A stretch of 32,213 nucleotides of DNA from an uncultured Alphaproteobacteria bacterium (GCA_944389095.1 CALXLC010000004.1:1-32213), one strand, 5' to 3'. Counted from the first letter of the stretch, positions 1-8,034 are shown. Numbers and translations: made by a program. The notes: generated from the letters alone by a model not told the origin.

Positions 1-64
1 CCTGAGTGTTCTGCAGGGATAAAAGGTTTGAACGCATACTTGCGGTTAATGAAATATCAGCCAT
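1..64 (-). CDS. Flagellin, N-terminal fragment (runs off left edge)
   Basis: Reading leftward from an ATG at 64, the 21 visible codons give MADISLTASMRSNLLSLQNT followed by Gln. This is the conserved N-terminal D0 helix start of alphaproteobacterial flagellins, the filament subunit exported through the flagellar basal body. A Shine-Dalgarno GGAGA lies at 71-75, six bases before the start. Only the N-terminus is inside the window, so full length and the C-terminal D0 helix cannot be judged. The gene diverges from truB. Family assignment rests on a short but characteristic stretch; a flagellar hook-associated protein is a less likely alternative. Confidence 0.8.
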   Translation of the reverse strand, partial: MADISLTASMRSNLLSLQNTQ

Positions 65-105
65 GGTTTTTCTCCAAATACTGTGGACACAAAGGTTAAT
101 CTGTG

Positions 106-122
106 AACGTCCTTCTGACGTT
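106..122 (-). promoter_or_regulatory. Inverted repeat in the flagellin leader
   Basis: AACGTC (106-111) and GACGTT (117-122) form a perfect 6-bp inverted repeat with a 5-base loop, about 40 bases upstream of the flagellin start. It could be a small mRNA hairpin or a regulator site. Flagellin mRNA in Caulobacter is controlled after transcription by FlbT through its leader, so a leader hairpin would be in keeping, but nothing here proves it. Confidence 0.3.
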
Positions 123-288
123 ACAGAGTATATGATAGCATAAAATAGTCCCCTTTACAAGGACTTTTTATTACCCTTTAGTCTATAAGGACAAATATTA
201 AAAATTTATTAAAAATGTTTGGAAAAAGAAGAGGTTGACAAGCGGAAGATGATGCTTTAATCAGAACAAAAACACCGGAAAACAAGAG

Positions 289-1200
289 ATGAAACATAAA
301 AAAGGCAAAAATATTCACGGCTGGCTGATTGTTGATAAACCGCGGGGAATGGGGTCGACCGAAGTTGTTAATATGACAAGGCGTCTTTTGGATGCCAAGA
401 AAAACGGTCATGCCGGAACGCTTGATCCGTTTGCTACGGGTGTTTTGCCGATTGCTTTCGGTGAGGCGACGAAACTGCTTCCTTTTGTGACGGACGGTTC
501 CAAGGAGTATGAGTTTGTCGTACAATGGGGAAAAGCCACGGACAGCGGCGATACCGAGGGACGTCTGACGGAAGAATCGAAAAAAATTCCGACCCGGGAA
601 GAAATTTTGGCGGTGCTGCCATCGTTTTTCGGTAAAATCCGTCAGGTTCCGCCGGCCTTTTCCGCCATTAAGATAAACGGGCGGCGCGCTTATGATTTGG
701 CTCGGCGAGGAGAGGAAGTTAAAATCCCGGAACGAATCGTCGAGATTTATGATTTGAAACTCCTGGAGATGCTTCCGGATAACCAGGCAAGGTTTTGGAC
801 CGCCTGTTCAAAGGGAACATATATCCGCTCTTTGGGACAGGATTTGGCCGGGAAACTGGGAACCTGCGGCTATCTGACCGAGCTGCGGCGGACAAAGTGC
901 GGTAATTTTGACCTAAGTCAGAAGATTTTGCTGGAAAAATTAAAAAATATAGAGTATTGTATAGACCCTGAGAAAGTTTTGCTTCCCGTAATAACGTGTC
1001 TGCGCGACATCGCGGTCATCGCCGTAACGGAAGCGGACGCTGCCAAACTCAGACACGGGCAGTGCTTGTCGCCTAAGGCTTACGAGGTTGCAAACCTCAG
1101 CGGACAGACAGCGGCTGCCGTCTGTGAAGGAGAATTGGCGGCAATGGTTCGAATCGAGGAAAGAAGAATCCTTCCGGTTCGCGTTTTTAATTTTGATTAA
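289..1200 (+). CDS. truB: tRNA pseudouridine(55) synthase TruB
   Basis: The 303-aa protein is the enzyme that converts U55 in the T-loop of tRNAs to pseudouridine. The N-terminal half carries the diagnostic motif [19 protein letters not shown] stretch at residues 40-54, with Asp46 as the catalytic aspartate, and the usual [11 protein letters not shown] start at 14-24. The later [13 protein letters not shown] segment is also typical of TruB. Length is normal for the family, including a C-terminal PUA-like tail. It is the first gene of a rightward cluster with rpsO and pnp, as in many proteobacteria, but rbfA, the usual upstream partner, is replaced here by the divergent flagellin. The ribosome binding site before ATG 289 is weak (GGAAAAC). 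Confidence 0.96.
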   Translation: MKHKKGKNIHGWLIVDKPRGMGSTEVVNMTRRLLDAKKNGHAGTLDPFATGVLPIAFGEATKLLPFVTDGSKEYEFVVQWGKATDSGDTEGRLTEESKKIPTREEILAVLPSFFGKIRQVPPAFSAIKINGRRAYDLARRGEEVKIPERIVEIYDLKLLEMLPDNQARFWTACSKGTYIRSLGQDLAGKLGTCGYLTELRRTKCGNFDLSQKILLEKLKNIEYCIDPEKVLLPVITCLRDIAVIAVTEADAAKLRHGQCLSPKAYEVANLSGQTAAAVCEGELAAMVRIEERRILPVRVFNFD

Positions 1201-1214
1201 AAAGGAAAAAACTG

Positions 1215-1478
1215 ATGTCGATTGATAAAAAGCAAGAATTAATCAAGGCTTATGGCCTTAATCCCAATGATACGGGTTCTCCGGAAGTTCAGATTGCCAT
1301 CTGGACGGCCGAAATCAATAATTTGATTGAGCATTTCAAAAGCCATCCGAAAGATACGCACTCCCGTTTGGGTCTGATGAAAAAAGTCAGCCGCCGCCGT
1401 CATCTTCTGGACTATTTGAAGGGCAAAAACGAAAGCCGTTATCAGGATTTGATTAAAAAGCTTGATTTGCGCAAGTAG
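1215..1478 (+). CDS. rpsO: 30S ribosomal protein S15
   Basis: An 87-aa S15, a primary 16S rRNA binder at the platform of the small subunit. The conserved blocks [10 protein letters not shown] (19-28) and [20 protein letters not shown] in the middle are clear, and the length is close to the usual 88-89 aa. AAGGA lies just before ATG 1215, and the gene follows truB by 14 bases, so the two are probably cotranscribed. In E. coli S15 represses its own translation through its leader; the short truB-rpsO spacer here leaves little room for such a pseudoknot unless it uses truB coding sequence. Confidence 0.97.
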   Translation: MSIDKKQELIKAYGLNPNDTGSPEVQIAIWTAEINNLIEHFKSHPKDTHSRLGLMKKVSRRRHLLDYLKGKNESRYQDLIKKLDLRK

Positions 1479-1624
1479 TTTGGCGGTATTTCTTTATGGC
1501 GCAAAAAGGACAATTTAATGCAGTGTGGAAAGAAGGGTGTGTTTTGACGCTTGCCGTTTCTTTTCGGGCTGATGAAGAAACAATATCCGGTGCGCCGGAA
1601 AGCTGCCGATGGGCTTGAAATCCC

Positions 1625-1660
1625 GAACTGCGGAGGTCAAACAGCCTCCGCGGTTCTTTA
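1625..1660 (+). terminator. Hairpin between rpsO and pnp
   Basis: GAACTGCGGAGG (1625-1636) pairs with CCTCCGCGGTTC (1645-1656), a 12-bp stem with one G-U pair and an 8-base loop, followed by TTTATTATA. It may be an rpsO terminator with partial readthrough into pnp, or an RNase III-type processing hairpin as at the E. coli rpsO-pnp junction. The whole 248-base spacer 1479-1726 has no other feature I can support. Confidence 0.6.
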
Positions 1661-1726
1661 TTATAAAATCCTGCATGGGGCAGGTAGAGGTTTAATAGAG
1701 ATAGATAAACAGAAAGGTAAAGAAAT

Positions 1727-3847
1727 ATGATCGATTTTAAAGTGTGCCGCAAAGAAATGGAATGGGGCGGCCGCAAGCTGGTATTGGAAACGGGTAAAAT
1801 TGCACGGCAGGCCGAAGGCGCCGTTATTGTTACTTATGGAGAAACGGAAGTTATCGCGACGGTATGCGCTGCAAAAGAGGCAAAGGCAGATCAGGATTTC
1901 TTTCCTTTGACAGTTAATTACCAGGAAAAGTATTATGCAACCGGTAAAGTGCCCGGCGGTTTTATGAAACGCGAAGGCAAACCCAGCGAACGCGAAGTTT
2001 TGATTTCTCGTCTGATTGACAGACCTATTCGTCCGTTGTTTCCGGATGCTTTTAAGAACGAGGTTCAGGTTATTTGTACGGTTCTGGCTCATGACCAGCA
2101 GACGGATTCCGATATTCCGGCCATGATTGCCGCTTCGGCTGCGTTGACGATTTCGGGCATCCCGTTCCTGGGCCCCATCGGCGCCTGCAAAGTCGGTTAT
2201 AAAAACGGTGAATATATCTTGAATCCGACTATCGAACAGATGAAGGATACCGAACTTGAGTTGTCGGTTGCCGGTACTTCCGAGGGTGTGCTGATGGTTG
2301 AATCCGAAGCTCAGGAATTGTCCGAATCGACAATGTTGGGAGCGGTTATGTTCGGGTTTGAGAGTTTTCAGCCGGTTATCAAGCTGATTAACGAGCTGAA
2401 TGCCGAAGCCGGTAAGCCGCGTTGGGAAGCTCCGTCTTTTCCGCCGGAATTTGACGATCTTTACAATAAACTTGCCAAAGATTTTACGGCCGAATTTGAA
2501 GAAGCTTTTATGGAAACCGACAAGCTGAAACGCGGTGAGAAAATTGCCGCCGCTTCCGAAAAGTTTAAGGCGACTCTGGATCCGGAGAATGAATTTGAAC
2601 AGCGGTATGCTCAGGATGCCATTGAAAAACTGATGCATAAAGTTATGCGTGAGAAGGTCTTGACGACAGGACACCGCATTGACGGCCGCGATACCAAAAC
2701 GGTCCGCCCGATAGAGTGTCAGGTTGATGTGTTGCCCACGGCTCACGGTTCCGCCTTGTTTACTCGCGGCGAGACTCAGGCTTTGGTGGTTACCACGCTC
2801 GGAACCGGCGAAGATGCTCAGATTGTCGACGGTCTGATGGATGAGTATAAAGAAGATTTTATGCTGAACTATAACTTCCCGCCGTTTTCTGTCGGTGAGT
2901 GCGGCCGTCTGGGGTCTCCCGGACGTCGGGAAATCGGTCACGGAAAACTGGCTTGGCGCGCTATTCATCCGATGCTGCCTAAAGATAAGGATTCTTTCCC
3001 TTATACCATCCGGGTGGTTTCGGAAATTATGGAGTCCAACGGTTCTTCTTCCATGGCGACGGTTTGCGGCTCGACCATGTCTTTGATGGCGGCCGGCGTG
3101 CCGATGGCAAAGCCGGTGGCCGGTATTGCCATGGGGCTGATTAAGGAAGATGACGGCAGAGTTGCCATTTTGACCGATATTCTGGGAGATGAAGATCATC
3201 TTGGCGATATGGACTTTAAGGTGGCCGGTACCAAAGATGGCGTTACCGCTCTGCAGATGGATATTAAAATTACTTCCATTACCAAAGAAATTATGGAAAA
3301 GGCTCTGGCTCAGGCTCATGAAGGGCGAATCCATATTCTCGGCGAAATGGCCAAGGCGATTGCAGAGCCTCGTCCGCATGTTTCTGACCGGGCACCGCGT
3401 ATCGTGGCGATTAAGATTCCGGTTGATAAAATCCGCGAGGTTATCGGAACCGGCGGTAAAGTTATTCGCGAGATTGTTGAGAAGACGCATACCAAAATTG
3501 ATATTTCCGACGACGGTATTGTCAAAATTGCTTCCATGAAGAAGGAGGAAGGCGATGCCGCATTGGAATGGATTATGGGAATCGTTGCCGAACCGGAAGA
3601 GGGCAAAATTTATCATGGTACGATTACCAAAATTATGGATTTTGGCGCGTTTGTCCGCTTTCTCGGCGCAACCGAGGGGTTGGTTCATATTTCGGAAGTC
3701 AAAAACGAAAGAATCGCTTCGGTTTCCGATTTTTATAAGGAAGGCGACCAGATTTGGGTAAAATGTCTGGGAACCGATAACCGCGGCAAGATTAAGCTGT
3801 CGGCCAAACGGGTTAATCAGGAAACCGGTGAAGATCTCGAAAAATAA
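1727..3847 (+). CDS. pnp: Polyribonucleotide nucleotidyltransferase (PNPase)
   Basis: This 706-aa protein is the trimeric 3'-to-5' phosphorolytic exoribonuclease of the RNA degradosome. Two RNase PH domains come first (about 1-215 and 315-540, the second with GRRGLG-like [11 protein letters not shown]), then a KH domain with a GTGGK loop (about 555-615), then an S1 domain starting near [18 protein letters not shown] (about 622-692). Length and order match the family. The start [15 protein letters not shown] fits the alphaproteobacterial form, and AAAGG precedes ATG 1727. It lies downstream of rpsO beyond a hairpin and is closed by a strong terminator. The unusually long antisense open frame across it is a codon-usage effect. 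Confidence 0.98.
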   Translation: MIDFKVCRKEMEWGGRKLVLETGKIARQAEGAVIVTYGETEVIATVCAAKEAKADQDFFPLTVNYQEKYYATGKVPGGFMKREGKPSEREVLISRLIDRPIRPLFPDAFKNEVQVICTVLAHDQQTDSDIPAMIAASAALTISGIPFLGPIGACKVGYKNGEYILNPTIEQMKDTELELSVAGTSEGVLMVESEAQELSESTMLGAVMFGFESFQPVIKLINELNAEAGKPRWEAPSFPPEFDDLYNKLAKDFTAEFEEAFMETDKLKRGEKIAAASEKFKATLDPENEFEQRYAQDAIEKLMHKVMREKVLTTGHRIDGRDTKTVRPIECQVDVLPTAHGSALFTRGETQALVVTTLGTGEDAQIVDGLMDEYKEDFMLNYNFPPFSVGECGRLGSPGRREIGHGKLAWRAIHPMLPKDKDSFPYTIRVVSEIMESNGSSSMATVCGSTMSLMAAGVPMAKPVAGIAMGLIKEDDGRVAILTDILGDEDHLGDMDFKVAGTKDGVTALQMDIKITSITKEIMEKALAQAHEGRIHILGEMAKAIAEPRPHVSDRAPRIVAIKIPVDKIREVIGTGGKVIREIVEKTHTKIDISDDGIVKIASMKKEEGDAALEWIMGIVAEPEEGKIYHGTITKIMDFGAFVRFLGATEGLVHISEVKNERIASVSDFYKEGDQIWVKCLGTDNRGKIKLSAKRVNQETGEDLEK

Positions 3848-3872
3848 GACGAGATTGAAACGCCAATGAGTG

Positions 3873-3911
3873 AAAAAAAGAACCGCTATTTGCTTGCGGT
3901 TCTTTTTTTTT
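3873..3911 (+). terminator. Rho-independent terminator of pnp
   Basis: AAAGAACCGC ending at 3886 pairs with GCGGTTCTTT starting at 3896, around the loop 3887-3895. The stem is preceded by an A run and followed by nine T. The symmetry would let it work on both strands, but no leftward gene ends here. Confidence 0.9.
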
Positions 3912-3932
3912 GTCGGAAAATGATGTTTTTTA

Positions 3933-3961
3933 TTGCATTTCTATTGTTTTTTGTCTAGTAT
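3933..3961 (+). promoter_or_regulatory. Putative sigma-70 promoter for the 4001 gene
   Basis: TTGCAT (3933-3938), 17 bases, then TAGTAT (3956-3961). It is the best match between the pnp terminator and the next start codon, giving a leader of about 30 bases. Confidence 0.45.
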
Positions 3962-4000
3962 AAGACAGCAAAAAAATTATTAATTTAATCTTTTACTTTT

Positions 4001-4477
4001 ATGGAATTTTTATCTTTTAACGATTGGAGCGCTTTTGCGCTGGTGTGGGCTTTGGCTCTGGTAATTTTTTGTTGGAAAAGAATTTTGTCGCCCAACAGAT
4101 TGTTGTGTCTGTTGTTGCTGAATGTTTTGGTTGCGTTGTATTTGGCGATTGGAATGTTGGAAGCAGGCGGTTTTGAAATGTTGGCGGTTCTTGTTGTTGC
4201 CATCATTTGGAGTTATGCGAGCGGCTGGTTCAGACTTCGGAAATTACTGCGTGAGAATCCGGGGACATTCTTTCCCAACAGACAATGGGTCAGAGGGACG
4301 ACATCGTTTTTTTACGGCGTGTTCCGTGTTAACGGCATTTCTTTGCCGGCTTACACCATCGGCGGAATATACAGCTTCAGGCTCGGACAGAAGTATCGTT
4401 GCAGCAAGGCCTGCCTGCGCAACGGTCGGATTTATGTCCATCAGGTTATGAAAAAAACGGGGGAAACGTCTAATTGA
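4001..4477 (+). CDS. Small membrane protein of unknown function
   Basis: I do not recognise this 158-aa protein. Three hydrophobic segments are visible at about residues 10-26, 33-52 and 56-75, followed by a basic stretch (WFRLRKLL) and a polar C-terminal half of about 80 residues with several aromatic residues and a conserved-looking FRVNGISLPAYTIGG segment. It is a single-gene unit with its own putative promoter and a terminator at 4517. No Shine-Dalgarno sequence precedes ATG 4001; the leader is AT-rich, as for the genes at 6936 and 18658. The open frame, hydrophobic pattern and flanking signals make it likely to be a real gene. Confidence 0.72.
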   Translation: MEFLSFNDWSAFALVWALALVIFCWKRILSPNRLLCLLLLNVLVALYLAIGMLEAGGFEMLAVLVVAIIWSYASGWFRLRKLLRENPGTFFPNRQWVRGTTSFFYGVFRVNGISLPAYTIGGIYSFRLGQKYRCSKACLRNGRIYVHQVMKKTGETSN

Positions 4478-4516
4478 TTTGCCATTGAAAGTTTCTAATC
4501 CCCTGGGAAACGCGGA

Positions 4517-4551
4517 GGCTCTTTTCTGTGAAGAAAGGGGCCTTTTGTTTT
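4517..4551 (+). terminator. Rho-independent terminator after the 4001 gene
   Basis: GGCTCTTTTCT (4517-4527) pairs with AGAAAGGGGCC (4532-4542) using two G-U pairs, around the loop GTGA. TTTTGTTTT follows. Confidence 0.75.
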
Positions 4552-4563
4552 GGAAGAAAAGGC

Positions 4564-4592
4564 TTGAAAAATAGATAAAACTGATGTATGAG
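4564..4592 (+). promoter_or_regulatory. Putative promoter of rplY
   Basis: TTGAAA (4564-4569), 17 bases, TATGAG (4587-4592). It lies just past the upstream terminator and just before the leader hairpin at 4601. Confidence 0.5.
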
Positions 4593-4600
4593 TCAAGTTA

Positions 4601-4631
4601 CTCCGCAGTACACCCCTGGAGGACTGCGGGG
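4601..4631 (+). promoter_or_regulatory. Leader hairpin upstream of rplY
   Basis: CTCCGCAGT (4601-4609) pairs with ACTGCGGGG (4623-4631), a 9-bp stem with one G-U pair and a 13-base loop rich in C and G. It is about 30 bases before the rplY start and lacks an immediate T run, so it is more likely a leader structure than a terminator. Ribosomal protein genes are often self-regulated through such leaders; that role is inference here. Confidence 0.4.
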
Positions 4632-4662
4632 ATGAACGTTATTTTTTGAAAAGGATTCTATC

Positions 4663-4953
4663 ATGTCTAAAATTACATTTAACGCTGAAAAGCGTGAGAA
4701 AGCAGGTAAGGGGGCAGCTCGGGCATGTCGTCGTGAAGGACGCGTTCCCGCCGTTATTTATGGCGGCAATCAGGATGCCGTTATGATTTCCCTGCATCCG
4801 GTTGAACTTGAAAAGGCTTTGGATTTGGCTGATTTTTATCAGTCTGAAATTGAAATCGTTTTGGACGGCAAAAAGCATTCCGTTAAATGTCAGGATGTTC
4901 AATTCCATCCGGTCAGCGATATGCCGATTCATGTCGATTTTCTGAGAAAATAA
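4663..4953 (+). CDS. rplY: 50S ribosomal protein L25, short form
   Basis: A 96-aa L25, the 5S rRNA-binding protein of the large subunit. The segment REKAGKGAARACRREGRVPAV at 11-31 and the closing block around HPVSDMPIHVDFLRK are family hallmarks. It holds only the 5S-binding domain and ends at HVDF. Most alphaproteobacteria have a form of about 200 aa with an added C-terminal (CTC/TL5) domain, so the short E. coli-like length is worth noting. The stop codon is clean and is followed by a terminator, with no sign of a lost downstream domain. It precedes pth and ychF, the usual alphaproteobacterial order. Confidence 0.93.
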   Translation: MSKITFNAEKREKAGKGAARACRREGRVPAVIYGGNQDAVMISLHPVELEKALDLADFYQSEIEIVLDGKKHSVKCQDVQFHPVSDMPIHVDFLRK

Positions 4954-4973
4954 TTCGGATTGCAAGTATCCCC

Positions 4974-5030
4974 GAAGGGCGATGAAAGCGGTGCGGCATA
5001 TAATGCACGGGTTTCAGCGCCCTTCTTTTT
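4974..5030 (+). terminator. Terminator between rplY and pth
   Basis: GAAGGGCG (4974-4981) pairs with CGCCCTTC (5018-5025). The stem is extended inside by TGAAA/TTTCA (4983-4987 with 5012-5016) and by an apical GTGC/GCAC. CTTTTTG follows. Pth, which starts 35 bases later, probably depends on readthrough or on a promoter I cannot see. Confidence 0.75.
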
Positions 5031-5064
5031 GTAAAAATATATTACTTATCAGGCGGAAAGACAG

Positions 5065-5637
5065 ATGTTTTTGATTGTCGGTTTGGGTAACCCGGGAGCA
5101 GAATATGCGGAAACCCGCCATAATGTCGGGTTTATGGCGGCAGATGCCGTGCAGTCGGCGTTTGGCTTTTCGGCTTATCGGGAAAAATTTGACGGGTTGA
5201 TTGCCGAGGGCAGAATTGCCGGTGAAAAGGTGTATTTGCTCAAGCCTCAGACTTATATGAATTTGTCGGGAAATTCGGTGGTTAAGGCTGCCGGTTTTTA
5301 TAAAATTTTGCCGCAGAATGTCGTGGTGATTCATGATGATATGGATTTGCCGGTCGGAAAAATCAAGGCAAAGCTCGGCGGCGGTTCCGGCGGTCATAAC
5401 GGTTTGAAATCCATAGATGCGGCAATCACGCCGAATTATAATCGTATCCGTCTCGGGGTCGGGCATCCGCAGGGCGGCGGTGAGGCCGTGGTGTCTCATG
5501 TCTTGTCGCGTTTTTCAAAGGCAGACAGGGCCTCTATTGAGCAGGATATCGAAATCGTGGTGAAAACGCTTCCTATTTTGCTTGAAAAGGGAATTAGTGA
5601 ATATTCCGGGCGGTTGGGAATGTTTTTGAAGAAATAA
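5065..5637 (+). CDS. pth: Peptidyl-tRNA hydrolase
   Basis: This 190-aa cytoplasmic enzyme frees tRNA from peptidyl-tRNAs dropped by stalled ribosomes. The N-terminal IVGLGNPGAEYAETRHNVGF (residues 4-23) contains the catalytic His19. KPQTYMNLSG and the HDDMDLPVG loop carry the other conserved substrate-binding residues, and GGSGGHNGLKS is intact. Length is normal. It lies between rplY and ychF, a conserved grouping of translation functions. Confidence 0.97.
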   Translation: MFLIVGLGNPGAEYAETRHNVGFMAADAVQSAFGFSAYREKFDGLIAEGRIAGEKVYLLKPQTYMNLSGNSVVKAAGFYKILPQNVVVIHDDMDLPVGKIKAKLGGGSGGHNGLKSIDAAITPNYNRIRLGVGHPQGGGEAVVSHVLSRFSKADRASIEQDIEIVVKTLPILLEKGISEYSGRLGMFLKK

Positions 5638-5703
5638 AAGGCGTCGGTTTATATCTGTATGCCTAAAAAGGCTTGAAACTTCGTGATTAATAGTCTAAAA
5701 GAT

Positions 5704-5731
5704 TCCTCAAGTTATTTGATAATTTGAGGAG
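5704..5731 (+). promoter_or_regulatory. Hairpin masking the ychF ribosome binding site
   Basis: TCCTCAA (5704-5710) pairs perfectly with TTGAGGA (5724-5730) over a 13-base loop. The right arm includes most of the Shine-Dalgarno GAGGAG (5726-5731) that sits six bases before the ychF start at 5738. If folded, the stem would hide the site from the ribosome. That it is a temperature or translation switch is inference. Confidence 0.5.
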
Positions 5732-5737
5732 TTTTTT

Positions 5738-6847
5738 ATGGGATTTAACTGCGGTATTGTCGGGCTGCCCAATGTCGGAAAGTCCACTTTGTTTAATGCT
5801 TTGACTCAGACAATCGCGGCACAGGCGGCAAATTTTCCGTTCTGTACGATTGAGCCGAATACCGGCAGAGTGGCGGTTCCGGATAAGCGGCTGGATAAGC
5901 TGGTGGAATTGGTGCATCCCAAAAACGTGGTGCCTACCCAGTTGGAGTTTGTCGATATTGCCGGGTTGGTGAAGGGTGCTTCCAAGGGGGAAGGGCTGGG
6001 TAATCAGTTTCTGGCCAATATTCGCGAGGTGGATGCAATTATTCATGTTCTGCGCTGCTTTGAAAATGATAATATTACCCATGTGGAGGGTTCCGTAGAT
6101 CCGATACGCGACGCGGAAATTGTCGAAACGGAGCTGATGATTGCCGATTTGGAATCTTTGGAGAAGCGCTTTGATCAGGCGCAGAAAAAAGCCAGAGGCG
6201 GTGATAAAGAGGCAGGAGTCAACGTCAATGTTATGGGGCCGGTGATTGAGGCGCTGAAACAAGGAAAACCGGCACGGACAGCGGCTCCGGACGCATCCGA
6301 TAAAGAGGCTTGCAAGGCCTATAAAATGTTGCAGCTGCTGACGGCAAAACCGGTTTTATATGTTTGCAATGTAGACGAAGAATCGGCTGCGACGGGCAAT
6401 GTTTATTCTCAAAAAGTTTTTGAGAAGGCAAAAGCCGAAAATGCCCGGGCGGTTATTATTTCGGCTGAAATCGAATCGGAAGTCGCCCAGTTGGAATCGG
6501 AAGAGGAGAAGAAGGAGTTTTTGGCTTCTCTGGGATTGGAAGAAACGGGGTTGGCAAAAATTATCCGGGAAGGTTATAAGCTGCTGGGATTGGAAACCTA
6601 TTTTACGGCCGGACCGAAAGAAGTCCGCGCCTGGACTTTTTTGAAGGGGTCGAAAGCACCGCAATGCGCGGGCATTATTCATTCCGATTTCGAAAAGGGT
6701 TTTATTCGTGCCGAGACAATAGCATACGACGATTTTGTAAAGTATGGCGGCGAACAGGCTTGTAAAGAAGCCGGAAAAATGCGCTCCGAAGGAAAAGATT
6801 ACGTGGTGCAGGACGGAGATTTGCTGAATTTTCTGTTTAATGTCTGA
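5738..6847 (+). CDS. ychF: Redox-linked ATPase YchF (Obg/OLA1 family)
   Basis: This 369-aa P-loop protein of the Obg superfamily prefers ATP to GTP and binds ribosomes. The P-loop GLPNVGKST is at residues 9-17, the G3 element DIAGLVKGA near 70, and the G4 position reads CNVDE rather than NKxD, which matches the ATP preference of YchF. A helical domain is inserted after G3, and a TGS domain fills the C-terminus (about 280-366, ending DGDLLNFLFNV). It is the last gene of rplY-pth-ychF, 100 bases beyond pth, with its own hairpin-covered Shine-Dalgarno. Confidence 0.97.
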   Translation: MGFNCGIVGLPNVGKSTLFNALTQTIAAQAANFPFCTIEPNTGRVAVPDKRLDKLVELVHPKNVVPTQLEFVDIAGLVKGASKGEGLGNQFLANIREVDAIIHVLRCFENDNITHVEGSVDPIRDAEIVETELMIADLESLEKRFDQAQKKARGGDKEAGVNVNVMGPVIEALKQGKPARTAAPDASDKEACKAYKMLQLLTAKPVLYVCNVDEESAATGNVYSQKVFEKAKAENARAVIISAEIESEVAQLESEEEKKEFLASLGLEETGLAKIIREGYKLLGLETYFTAGPKEVRAWTFLKGSKAPQCAGIIHSDFEKGFIRAETIAYDDFVKYGGEQACKEAGKMRSEGKDYVVQDGDLLNFLFNV

Positions 6848-6869
6848 TGTCTTTTGCCGACAGATTCTA

Positions 6870-6898
6870 TTGACATAAGCGTGAACGGGTGTTAACGT
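6870..6898 (+). promoter_or_regulatory. Putative promoter of the 6936 gene
   Basis: A perfect TTGACA (6870-6875) with a 17-base spacer leads to TAACGT (6893-6898). An alternative -10, TATTAT at 6914-6919, would give a leader of only about ten bases. Confidence 0.4.
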
Positions 6899-6935
6899 CT
6901 GTTCCGTTTTATGTATTATTTTTAAATTTTGTTGT

Positions 6936-7463
6936 ATGAAATCAGAAGAAAAAGAAGAATTGACAGAAGCCGTTATTTTGGCTTTTGACGAAGTGACGGG
7001 GATTTACGGCGGTACAGACAAGTCAACTTATGTGCCGATGGAGTATCATGACAAATTGCTCGAAAAGCTGAGGCAGAAATTTTTGCTTCCCGAAGGGGCG
7101 CAAAGAGGTTTGCAGACTATTGATGATTTTGTCGGAGCGATTATTAATGCCGTTCAGGCAGAATCCAGAGCAATTACGGCTGCGGAGATTGGTTTCGTGG
7201 TGGAAAAGTTTGTCGGTCATTCGGTGAAAGAAGATGCGTTGATTGCTGAGGAGCTTTTGCCGGCTAAAAGTGATGACGAGGTCAATGCGCTGCGTAAGGA
7301 TATGAGTCGTTTTTTGAAGCTCAGCCGAATTAAGTCCGCTTTGTGCAACCGGTTTAATTATTGGCCTGACTATGGCAGTTTGGATAAGGCGGAGACGGTT
7401 AACGCTTTGACAGATGTCTTTTGCCGGCCGCGGTATCGGCGTGTTCGTTCTTTTAACGTATGA
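6936..7463 (+). CDS. Hypothetical acidic helical protein
   Basis: I do not recognise this 175-aa protein. It has no signal peptide or membrane segment and seems mostly helical, with an acidic N-terminal two-thirds and a basic C-terminus (RPRYRRVRS). The stretch LQTIDDFVGAIINAVQ (about residues 60-75) faintly recalls a carrier-protein helix, but no DSL phosphopantetheine site is present, so I do not call it an acyl carrier. It stands alone between ychF and trmL with its own promoter and terminator. There is no Shine-Dalgarno; the leader contains ATTATTTTTAAATT (6915-6928), also found before the 18658 gene. Confidence 0.7.
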   Translation: MKSEEKEELTEAVILAFDEVTGIYGGTDKSTYVPMEYHDKLLEKLRQKFLLPEGAQRGLQTIDDFVGAIINAVQAESRAITAAEIGFVVEKFVGHSVKEDALIAEELLPAKSDDEVNALRKDMSRFLKLSRIKSALCNRFNYWPDYGSLDKAETVNALTDVFCRPRYRRVRSFNV

Positions 7464-7484
7464 TTTTGATTGAAAAATGAATTA

Positions 7485-7524
7485 AAAACAGGCAGTATCC
7501 TTGCAAGGATAACGCCTGTTTTTT
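7485..7524 (+). terminator. Rho-independent terminator before trmL
   Basis: AAAACAGGC (7485-7493) pairs with GCCTGTTTT (7514-7522). An inner ATCCTT/AAGGAT pair extends the stem, and a T run follows. It ends the 6936 transcript 16 bases before trmL. Confidence 0.85.
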
Positions 7525-7540
7525 GTGAGGAGAAGATATT

Positions 7541-8002
7541 ATGCGTCTGGCTTTGTTTCAACCAGATATTCCGCAAAACACCGGGACGCTGCTGCGGCTC
7601 GGCGCATGTGTTAATCTGCCGCTGGATATTATTGAACCGTGCGGTTTTATTTTGAGCGAGAAAAATCTGCGCCGGGCAGGTATGGATTATCTGGATATCT
7701 GTAATTATCGCCGCCATGACAGCTGGGAAGATTTTTTGCATTACCGGTATGCGCATCCGGAGGATTACGGCAGGCTGATTTTGATGACAACTAAAGCCGC
7801 GGAGCCGTATTATGATTTTAAATTTCAATCTAACGACATTATTTTAATGGGACGGGAAAGCGCCGGCGTGCCGGAACAGGTACACCGTTTGGCGGATGCC
7901 AGACTGTTGATTCCGATGAATCCGCAGGCTCGTTCCATTAATATGGCTCTTGCGGCGGCAATGGTTGTGGGAGAGGCCTTGCGCCAGACAAGAGGAAATT
8001 AA
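7541..8002 (+). CDS. trmL: tRNA (cytidine/uridine-34-2'-O)-methyltransferase TrmL
   Basis: This 153-aa SPOUT-class methyltransferase modifies the wobble ribose of tRNA-Leu isoacceptors. The start MRLALFQPDIPQNTGTLLRL is typical, and the C-terminal trefoil-knot motifs are present as LMGRESAGVP and IPMNPQARSINMALAAAM. The length is that of the minimal family. GAGGAGAAG precedes the ATG. It follows a terminator closely, so it probably has its own initiation or relies on readthrough. It is convergent with the 719-aa gene on the other strand. Confidence 0.94.
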   Translation: MRLALFQPDIPQNTGTLLRLGACVNLPLDIIEPCGFILSEKNLRRAGMDYLDICNYRRHDSWEDFLHYRYAHPEDYGRLILMTTKAAEPYYDFKFQSNDIILMGRESAGVPEQVHRLADARLLIPMNPQARSINMALAAAMVVGEALRQTRGN

Positions 8003-8025
8003 AAAAGGCGGATATTTCCGCCTTT
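8001..8025 (-). terminator. Terminator of the leftward 719-aa gene
   Basis: AAAGGCGGA (8004-8012) pairs with TCCGCCTTT (8017-8025) around a TATT loop. Read leftward it ends in six T, just past the stop of the 8035 gene. On the + strand it is followed by GGGG rather than T, so it probably serves trmL less well. Confidence 0.85.
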
Positions 8026-8034
8026 GGGGTGATG

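Noticed and set aside
1661..3688. 675-codon open frame antisense to pnp
   Set aside because: It mirrors pnp codon usage, is rich in Asn, Phe, His and Arg as antisense frames are, has no ribosome site, and pnp itself is certain.
6936..7463. Acyl carrier protein
   Set aside because: A helix pattern looked similar, but no DSL-type serine site is present.
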